This document shows, piece by piece, positions 1-6,523 of a DNA stretch of 6,523 nt. Origin of the DNA: Myxococcales bacterium. Its GTDB lineage: Bacteria > Myxococcota_A > Polyangia > Palsa-1104. Positions within the stretch are counted from its first letter, which is position 1, and every line of letters starts with the position of its first letter. Made by a program: the position numbers and the translations under genes. The notes under the pieces were generated by a model. It worked only from the letters and a program-made list of their open reading frames with translations, was not told the origin of the DNA and did no database searches. The DNA is taken from contig JAHFDU010000231.1 of assembly GCA_023248835.1 (NCBI GenBank), positions 1-6,523 on the forward strand, read 5' to 3'.

Positions 1-1
1 A

Positions 2-1210
2 CGGCACGGCGATCGGTTCATCCATCATGCGGTCGTCGAGAAACAGGGGCCGTTGCCGCCGCGCGAGCCGATAGAAGTGGAGGTGGTCGACTGGAAAGGT
101 GAACGACAGCAACAGGTGTGGGATGGAAATGGTCAGAGTCACGAGTACACATTTGAGACCAAGGCGCGACTTCGACGAATCGAAATTGATCCGCGCGGCC
201 GCTTGCAGGAAGAGATTCCGGGATCGAACGATGATCTCCGCCTCGGCAATCGCCGGCCCAAGGAATGGAAATTTGTCTACAATAATTTTGGCGGACTGGT
301 TCAGTTTTCTCCGAAGTTGGGACTCGATCTGTCGCTCGATTTTTCGCTGCGACCGATTTGGGACATCAAGAACGGGCTGCGTTTTTATCTCTACCACACC
401 CCGGCGACGCTGATTGGGTTGTCGACGGTCTACTACCGATCGTTTGGCCGTAAGGTCACTCCGGCGCGGTTGACCAGCGTGTTTCACTCTGGGATGACAG
501 TGGCTCGGCTCGATCCCTCCTTTGCGCTGGCCCTCGGCGCAGGCAGTCACCCAGGCACCAAGATCACATCGAGTGTTGGCGTCGGCTACGACGATCGTCT
601 GTTCGACTGGGAGCCGACGCGATTTCTTTCTCTGGGATTGAGCGCGAGTTATTCGCTCACCGCCCTCGATTCAGGAGCTCTTTTGTCACAGGCTTCGAGT
701 GGATTCGACATCGAAAAAGGTTTTCGACTTGGTGACGGCCATAGTTTGGCGCTGCTGTTCTCCGGCGGAGCGACGTTCGGTGATCTACGGATTGCGCCTC
801 AATTGCTCTCCGTCGGTGGTCCCGGTGGCTTGCGCGGCTACGCGCTCGATGAGCTGTTCGGGCGTATGGCATTTTTGGGTCGCGCCGAATATCGCCACGT
901 CTATGCCCACGATCTCGATGTCAATCTTTTGCACGCGCTGTTCTTGCGCGGCATTGGCGGCGGTCTATTTGCCGAAGCTGCGTGGGTCAGCTCCTGCACC
1001 TCCTACCGGTTTCGTGAGAACGGAATTGCCACCGACGTTGGCTATTCGCTACGCTTTTTTGCCGATTGGTTTGGCGTCGAGCAAACCACCTTCAATATCG
1101 ATCTGGCTGTGCCACTGGTGCATCCTGATCGCGAATGCTTGGGACCCGTCACCCGCCTTGGTACCAGCGCGCCGATCGGACTCTACGCTGCGTTCGTTCA
1201 ACCCTGGTGA
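2..1210 (+). CDS. Outer-membrane Omp85/surface-antigen type beta-barrel protein, 5' end cut off, with M1-peptidase-like domain before the barrel
   Basis: The reading frame is open from the left edge, so the 402 visible residues are the C-terminal part of a larger protein; a TTG codon at 53 is internal. Residues about 23-67 contain VEVVDWKGE, VWDGNG and RRIEIDPRGRL. These resemble the beta-sandwich domain that closes M1-family (gluzincin) metallopeptidases, although no HExxH motif is in view. From about residue 88 to the end the sequence alternates polar and hydrophobic residues like a transmembrane barrel. Residues 272-280, GGPGGLRGY (nt 815-841), match the loop-6 VRGY/LRGY signature of the Omp85 superfamily (BamA, TamA, FhaC), followed by a strand ending in AEYRH. 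The protein ends in an aromatic residue (FVQPW), as barrels recognised by BAM do. Cys332 and Cys379 could form a loop disulfide. It should sit in the outer membrane; its substrate is unknown. The barrel call is strong, the peptidase relationship moderate. Confidence 0.8.
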   Translation, partial: RHGDRFIHHAVVEKQGPLPPREPIEVEVVDWKGERQQQVWDGNGQSHEYTFETKARLRRIEIDPRGRLQEEIPGSNDDLRLGNRRPKEWKFVYNNFGGLVQFSPKLGLDLSLDFSLRPIWDIKNGLRFYLYHTPATLIGLSTVYYRSFGRKVTPARLTSVFHSGMTVARLDPSFALALGAGSHPGTKITSSVGVGYDDRLFDWEPTRFLSLGLSASYSLTALDSGALLSQASSGFDIEKGFRLGDGHSLALLFSGGATFGDLRIAPQLLSVGGPGGLRGYALDELFGRMAFLGRAEYRHVYAHDLDVNLLHALFLRGIGGGLFAEAAWVSSCTSYRFRENGIATDVGYSLRFFADWFGVEQTTFNIDLAVPLVHPDRECLGPVTRLGTSAPIGLYAAFVQPW

Positions 1211-3459
<2,249 letters not shown>

Positions 3460-3463
<4 letters not shown>

Positions 3464-3804
3464 TCGGGCTCCATTGTGCATTGCAAGGGGTATTCTGCCT
3501 TGCGCGCGTATTCCATCACCTGCGCTACCTTGGTTTCGGCTATCTCATAAGTGTACACCCCGGCGATACCGATGCCAGTGCGGTGGATGTTGAGCATGAT
3601 CGCGGTGGATTCGACGTCGCTGTGGTGAAAGACGAATTGCAGCAGCGAAACTACAAATTCCATGGTGGTGTAGTCGTCGTTGTGCAGAATAACTTTGTAC
3701 AGTCGCGGTCGTTTGGTTTGCTGCTCGGTCTGCTTGCGGGTGCGCACATCGGTGGCGACGCCACTGTCCTGCGATCCATCTTTTTTGCCAGGCGTCGACG
3801 CCAT
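3460..3804 (-). CDS. clpS: ClpS, N-degron adaptor for ClpAP
   Basis: Small adaptor that binds N-terminal Leu, Phe, Tyr or Trp of substrates, docks on the ClpA N-domain and delivers them for degradation. It has 114 residues. A charged, low-complexity N-terminal extension (1-35) precedes the folded core, which starts at RLYKVILHNDDYTTMEFV. The N-degron pocket is intact: Asn42-Asp43-Asp44, the gate Met48, and His74 in LNIH. The AETK segment (89-92) and the end YPLQCTMEPE are family hallmarks. The start at 3804 was preferred over an in-frame ATG at 3894, because the extra 30 residues are only the translation of an intergenic palindromic repeat and have no ribosome site. The nearest Shine-Dalgarno-like GAGAGGG ends 12 bases before the start, which is long, and lies in the repeat hairpin. 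The clpS stop overlaps the clpA start by four bases, so the two are probably translationally coupled. Confidence 0.95.
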
Positions 3805-3816
3805 ACCGTTTCGATT

Positions 3817-3851
3817 CCCTCTCCCCAACGGGGAGAGGGCTAGGGTGAGGG
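3817..3851. repeat. REP-like palindromic intergenic repeat in the clpS leader
   Basis: A perfect 10-bp inverted repeat, CCCTCTCCCC (3817-3826) and GGGGAGAGGG (3830-3839), with a three-base loop, is followed by a GGGTGAGGG-like tail (3843-3851). This motif type recurs between genes in many proteobacterial genomes and often gets translated as LTLALSPLGRG-like peptides in over-extended gene models. Only one copy is in the window. It lies between the acyltransferase stop and clpS. In the clpS mRNA, the 3' arm of the hairpin is the only purine-rich Shine-Dalgarno-like sequence. It has no T-run, so it is not a standard terminator. Confidence 0.8.
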
Positions 3852-3896
3852 GGAGCGCAAGAGGGAGACGCTGGTCGTGAACACTTGCTACCATGG

Positions 3897-5063
3897 CTAT
3901 TTTCTCACCTCTTGCTTCGGTTTCAAAATCGGTGACTTCGCCCGCCAGTTTTGTAAGGCGAGCGAGCGCTCACGGCTCTCTCGTTCGAGATAAGCACCGA
4001 GTGGTTTTTTCAGACGTGCATCGAAAAACAGATGCGCGCTGTGCGTCTCCGCCGGCTCAAATCCGCGCGCCAGTTTGTGCTCACCACCAGCGCCGCCCTC
4101 GAAGACTTGCAGGCCGCGCTCGATGCAATCTTTGATCGAGTGGTACTGGCAAACGTTAAAATGCAAGAACGGATGCTCCTCGTGGCAGCCCCAATAGCGA
4201 CCGTAGAGGCGCGACGGCGACGACACGTTGAAAGCGCCGGCGATGAGGCGCCCGTGTCTTGTCGCCACCACCATTTCAAGTGCGTCAATCATGCGGGTGA
4301 AAATCTGCTCATAAAAACCGCGCGTCAGCCAGTGCCGGCCCCACATCCATTTCTCGACGGTCAATCGGTGCAGCTCATATGCCGCTTGCGCCCATTTTCC
4401 GTGCTCACGCTCAAGCTCATCGCCGCGCAACGTGCGGACCTCGATCTCGTTTTTCGTCATTGCTGCGACTTCGCGATGAATTTGGTTGCGCTGTTTGGAT
4501 CGAAAACGCGAGACGAAATCGTCGAAGTTCTGGTAGCCCTCGTTGACAAAATGGAACTGGATGTCGACGCGCGGCTGCAGTCCTAGCGTCGCCAATTGGG
4601 AAATTTCCGACTTGGCCGGGAAAAGTACGTGCAACGATTGGGCGCCGCTCTCTTTCGCCACCTGTTTGGCGCCGGTGATGAGCTGAGCTGCGCAGGACTC
4701 ACGATCTTCCCCCCGAGCGATCAACAATCGCGCGCCGGTCACCGGTGTAAACGGAACCGTGGCGACGAGTTTCGGATAGTAGGGAATGTGGGCGGCGTGG
4801 GCGGCTTCGGCCCAACCCCAGTCGCGCGAAAAATCGCCGTCGCTATCGTCCTTTAAGTAGAGCGGCAGCGCTGCCACCAAGCGGGCGCCTTGATGCAGCG
4901 TCACATGCGCCGGACGCCAGCCGGTCTGTGCACATGCACTGCCCGACAGCTCGAGCGAATGGAGCCAAGCGTAGCGCACAAACGGCGTCGCGGTGTCGTC
5001 AAGCAGTGCGTCCCAGTCCGCCGCCTGGATCTCGCCGATCGTGCGGTGGATACGAATCTCCAT
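3897..5063 (-). CDS. COG3146/DUF482-family GNAT-like N-acyltransferase
   Basis: 388 residues, recognised as the predicted N-acyltransferase family COG3146 (DUF482, sometimes named a peptidoglycan biosynthesis or recognition protein). The exact reaction is not established. Family-like blocks are DWGWAEA (81-87), YYPKL (95-99), PFTPVTG (104-110), FRSKQRNQIHRE (187-198), LYGRYWGC (286-293) and FEGGAGGEHKLARGFEP (321-337). The last is followed by a His-rich end of the catalytic half. There is no signal peptide or membrane segment, so it is probably cytosolic. The ATG at 5063 is chosen because MEIRIHRTIGEIQ matches the usual start of the family; a GTG at 5099 would add 12 residues without a convincing ribosome site. 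GGAG lies 13 bases upstream of the chosen ATG, which is distant. It is the first gene of the minus-strand cluster, 92 bases upstream of clpS, and may be co-transcribed with clpS-clpA. Confidence 0.85.
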   Translation of the reverse strand: MEIRIHRTIGEIQAADWDALLDDTATPFVRYAWLHSLELSGSACAQTGWRPAHVTLHQGARLVAALPLYLKDDSDGDFSRDWGWAEAAHAAHIPYYPKLVATVPFTPVTGARLLIARGEDRESCAAQLITGAKQVAKESGAQSLHVLFPAKSEISQLATLGLQPRVDIQFHFVNEGYQNFDDFVSRFRSKQRNQIHREVAAMTKNEIEVRTLRGDELEREHGKWAQAAYELHRLTVEKWMWGRHWLTRGFYEQIFTRMIDALEMVVATRHGRLIAGAFNVSSPSRLYGRYWGCHEEHPFLHFNVCQYHSIKDCIERGLQVFEGGAGGEHKLARGFEPAETHSAHLFFDARLKKPLGAYLERESRERSLALQNWRAKSPILKPKQEVRK

Positions 5064-5203
5064 CTTACAAAAGTAACTCCGATTGGTTCGGTTCGCCACG
5101 GGTCGCTGCCAATTTTGCTGGTGTTTGTAAGCCTGAGCGCGATAAAGTGCCGACCGCGAGGTGCCGTGGTGGCATTTGGCAATTCAACTATCAGGAGGCA
5201 ACA
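5064..5203. promoter_or_regulatory. Divergent intergenic region between the acyltransferase and the Met-rich exported protein
   Basis: These 140 bases lie between two genes that point away from each other, so at least one promoter in each direction is expected here. I see no strong sigma-70 hexamer pair on either strand. An inverted repeat, CTTACAAA (5064-5071) and TTTGTAAG (5124-5131), brackets the acyltransferase leader with 52 bases between arms. It could be a regulator site pair, but 8-bp arms can arise by chance. The region as a promoter zone is inferred from gene layout only. Confidence 0.45.
5193..5198 (+). promoter_or_regulatory. Strong Shine-Dalgarno site for the Met-rich exported protein
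   Basis: AGGAGG lies five bases before the ATG at 5204, a near-perfect match to the 16S anti-Shine-Dalgarno. It fixes the start of this gene and rejects the much longer in-frame reading that begins at 4928 and runs antisense to the acyltransferase. Confidence 0.9.
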
Positions 5204-5701
5204 ATGAATCGACTAGCGATTGCAGTGGTAGCGATCACCGCACTTTCGGGCGCAGCGTACGCAAATCAGCCGATGGCGGCGGGGGCGTCAACCGTGAAGA
5301 TGGAAGACTGTGGCGCGGCGATGAAGGCGATGATTCCGCTGCCGACCAAGTTTCGTGAGCTGATGACCGCGGTATCGGGCGGCCTCAATATGCACGCGGC
5401 ATGGCTGGGCTCGAGCAAAGACCCAGGGGCGAAGGCAGAAGCCAAAGCGCTCAAGAAACTTGCGATGGATCACGCTGCCGTGGCCAAAGAGATGACGGTC
5501 ATCGTCGCCGATTTCGAAGCGATCGGAAAAGTCGGTCTGGCCGCCCACGACACCGCGAAAATGGATCCCAAGTGGGGCGAAACCATGATGAAGCAGGTCA
5601 AACTCGAAAAAGAGATGGCCGCTCTCATGCTCAAGCACGCCGAAGACACCGAGAAGATGATGCAGCCGCCGGCCAAAGCCCCCGAGCACGCCGCGCGTTA
5701 A
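5204..5701 (+). CDS. Small Met/His-rich helical exported protein, function unknown
   Basis: 165 residues; I do not recognise the family. Residues 1-20 form a clear Sec signal peptide (MNR, then a hydrophobic stretch, ending in AYA before Asn21), so the mature protein of about 145 residues should be periplasmic. It is Ala-, Lys- and Met-rich: 15 Met and five His in the mature part, with one Cys (36). Long amphipathic helices are likely at about 35-66, 75-109 and 122-153, followed by a Pro/Ala tail, which suggests a three- or four-helix bundle. No CxxCH haem site is present. The Met and His positions (for example Met63-His64, Met88/His90, Met142/His145) could bind metal, but that is speculation. 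The very strong ribosome site points to high expression. It is divergent from the acyltransferase, and no terminator with a T-run follows. Confidence 0.85.
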   Translation: MNRLAIAVVAITALSGAAYANQPMAAGASTVKMEDCGAAMKAMIPLPTKFRELMTAVSGGLNMHAAWLGSSKDPGAKAEAKALKKLAMDHAAVAKEMTVIVADFEAIGKVGLAAHDTAKMDPKWGETMMKQVKLEKEMAALMLKHAEDTEKMMQPPAKAPEHAAR

Positions 5702-5728
5702 AGACCTCAGCACGCACCCTTATCTTGC

Positions 5729-5746
5729 GGTCGCTCTCTTGCGACC
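5729..5746 (+). terminator. Weak hairpin downstream of the Met-rich protein gene
   Basis: GGTCGC (5729-5734) and GCGACC (5741-5746) form a six-base-pair stem with a six-base loop, 27 bases after the stop codon at 5701. No T-run follows, so at most this is an mRNA 3'-end stabiliser or a poor terminator. Its position is suggestive, the structure weak. Confidence 0.25.
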
Positions 5747-5810
5747 TAGTCCGTCACTGACCTTACACCCCAACATGCTACGCTGCAGGATCATGCTCAC
5801 GCTCGGCATT

Positions 5811-5824
5811 CGCAATCCGCAATC
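5811..5824. repeat. Two-copy CGCAATC direct repeat
   Basis: CGCAATC occurs twice head to tail, preceded by ATT and followed by TGG, in the non-coding stretch before the gene at 5843. Short tandem runs of related ATTCGCAATCCGC heptads are familiar intergenic filler in some GC-rich proteobacterial and planctomycete genomes. This may be a two-unit remnant, or chance. Confidence 0.35.
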
Positions 5825-5842
5825 TGGTATCTTCAATCGGTT

Positions 5843-6424
5843 ATGTTGAATCGTTGGATACCATGGCTCGCGGGCATCGTCTCTATTTTCCATTTCGCCA
5901 CTGGCCACGCTGATGTCGTCAAGCGGCGTGCTATCCTCTCGGTGATCGCGATTGGTGATCGTTGCGTTGTGGCCGCCCAAGATCATTTTATGTTCGCGAG
6001 CCCCGGCGGTTTCCTTGACGACGTCGAAGGTAAGTCGCCCCTTTGGCTGATTTGCAAGAATGGAAAGCCGCGGCGTCTGTCGTCAGATGATCAAGGGGTA
6101 GCGCTGGCAAGAGCCCGTGCCATCGACCATTCTCTTCGAACCATTAAGTATGAAGCAAGCCAACCTAGGCGCGCTTGCACAAGAAAGTGGTGCGTTGATT
6201 TACGCCAGGAGCAACCGCACGCCCAGGCTCGGAAGGGGGTGGCCATACTGCCGCTTCCGCCCGCGCTTCGAGCCGCGATGGTCTCGACAGTCGTCGCAGT
6301 CGACGAAATGTTCATTGCATGGCAGGAGCTTGCTGAGACCGATGGTGACACTGATCCGCACCACCACGTCTATCGATGGGAGCCGTCTGGCGAGCGCCTC
6401 GAGAAATTCAACCTGAAAAGGTGA
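5843..6424 (+). CDS. Hypothetical exported protein with four cysteines
   Basis: 193 residues; no family recognised. Residues 1-23 look like a Sec signal peptide: MLNR, a hydrophobic stretch, then TGHA before Asp24. The mature part (about 170 residues) looks beta-rich, with segments such as AILSVIAIGDRCVVAAQ and SPLWLICKNGKPRRL. It has four Cys (41, 71, 112, 117), an even number compatible with disulfides in the periplasm, and ends in a His-rich, charged tail (HHHVYRWEPSGERLEKFNLKR region). Third codon positions lean to G/C as in the neighbouring genes, which favours a real gene. The weak point is the start: no Shine-Dalgarno precedes the ATG at 5843, and the frame stays open upstream. The signal peptide is the main support for this start. 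It follows the Met-rich gene by 141 bases on the same strand. Confidence 0.6.
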   Translation: MLNRWIPWLAGIVSIFHFATGHADVVKRRAILSVIAIGDRCVVAAQDHFMFASPGGFLDDVEGKSPLWLICKNGKPRRLSSDDQGVALARARAIDHSLRTIKYEASQPRRACTRKWCVDLRQEQPHAQARKGVAILPLPPALRAAMVSTVVAVDEMFIAWQELAETDGDTDPHHHVYRWEPSGERLEKFNLKR

Positions 6425-6441
6425 CCACAGACGCGAAACCC

Positions 6442-6462
6442 GAACCGAGCTGTTCTTTTTTT
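6442..6462 (+). terminator. Possible weak terminator after the hypothetical exported protein
   Basis: A T-run of seven (6456-6462) directly follows a short GAAC/GTTC inverted repeat (6442-6445 and 6452-6455), 17 bases after the stop codon. The stem is only four base pairs, far short of a typical intrinsic terminator, so the position and T-run are the only support. Confidence 0.3.
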
Positions 6463-6475
6463 GTAACGGACCGAA

Positions 6476-6491
6476 ATCACGTTGACGTGAT
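6476..6491. promoter_or_regulatory. Perfect 16-base dyad, operator-like
   Basis: ATCACGT (6476-6482) and ACGTGAT (6485-6491) are perfect inverted copies around a TG centre. Such short, closely spaced dyads are typical of homodimeric helix-turn-helix operators. It sits outside the identified genes, near the right edge, so it may serve a gene beyond the window. No regulator family can be assigned from the site alone. Confidence 0.4.
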
Positions 6492-6523
6492 CGATCTGCG
6501 TTGTCGTTGACCTTGTCGGCGAC

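Noticed and set aside
53..1210. TTG at 53 as the start of the barrel protein
   Set aside because: The frame is open to the left edge with plausible protein sequence upstream, so the gene is truncated and this codon is internal.
4032..4586. 184-residue plus-strand frame opposite the acyltransferase
   Set aside because: It is antisense to a recognised family protein and is explained by the codon bias of that gene.
5160..5180. Possible sigma-54 site (TGGCATTTGGCA) before the Met-rich gene
   Set aside because: The GG and GC elements do not have the required spacing.
4928..5701. 257-residue reading that includes the Met-rich protein
   Set aside because: Its first part lies antisense to the acyltransferase. 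AGGAGG and the signal peptide place the true start at 5204.
6198..6523. Minus-strand frame open from the right edge
   Set aside because: It mirrors the codons of the plus-strand gene ending at 6424 and has no recognisable motif; long antisense frames are common opposite such genes.

Overview
The window comes from a Gram-negative bacterium. It carries an outer-membrane beta-barrel protein, two proteins with Sec-type signal peptides, and the ClpS/ClpA N-degron degradation pair in the typical proteobacterial order. The moderately GC-rich sequence and the palindromic intergenic repeat fit a proteobacterium in the broad sense, or a former-deltaproteobacterial lineage. Nothing here fixes the taxon more narrowly. 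No phage, transposase, CRISPR array, tRNA or rRNA is visible.

Layout. Positions 2-1210 (+) hold the 3' part of a gene cut by the left edge. It encodes an Omp85/surface-antigen type outer-membrane barrel, preceded by a short beta-rich stretch that looks like the C-terminal domain of an M1-type metallopeptidase. Its stop codon directly abuts the stop codon of clpA, which runs the other way. On the minus strand, transcription runs from about 5063 down to 1211 through three genes: a COG3146/DUF482-type GNAT-like N-acyltransferase (5063-3897), clpS (3804-3460) and clpA (3463-1211). clpS and clpA overlap by four bases (ATGA). The 92 bases between the acyltransferase and clpS hold a strong palindromic repeat, one arm of which is the only Shine-Dalgarno-like sequence for clpS. 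Divergent from this cluster, at 5204-5701 (+), is a small Met- and His-rich, mostly helical exported protein with an excellent ribosome binding site. At 5843-6424 (+) is an unrecognised exported protein with four cysteines. The right edge has a T-run and a 16-base perfect dyad.

How the genes may work together. ClpS recognises proteins with destabilising N-terminal residues and hands them to the ClpA unfoldase, which feeds ClpP (not encoded here). The key residues of both are intact. The upstream acyltransferase belongs to the wider GNAT/FemABX-like fold class that also includes the aminoacyl transferases that create N-degrons. A functional link to ClpS is therefore an attractive but unproven idea. 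The flanking plus-strand genes all point to the cell envelope and have no evident link to the Clp operon.
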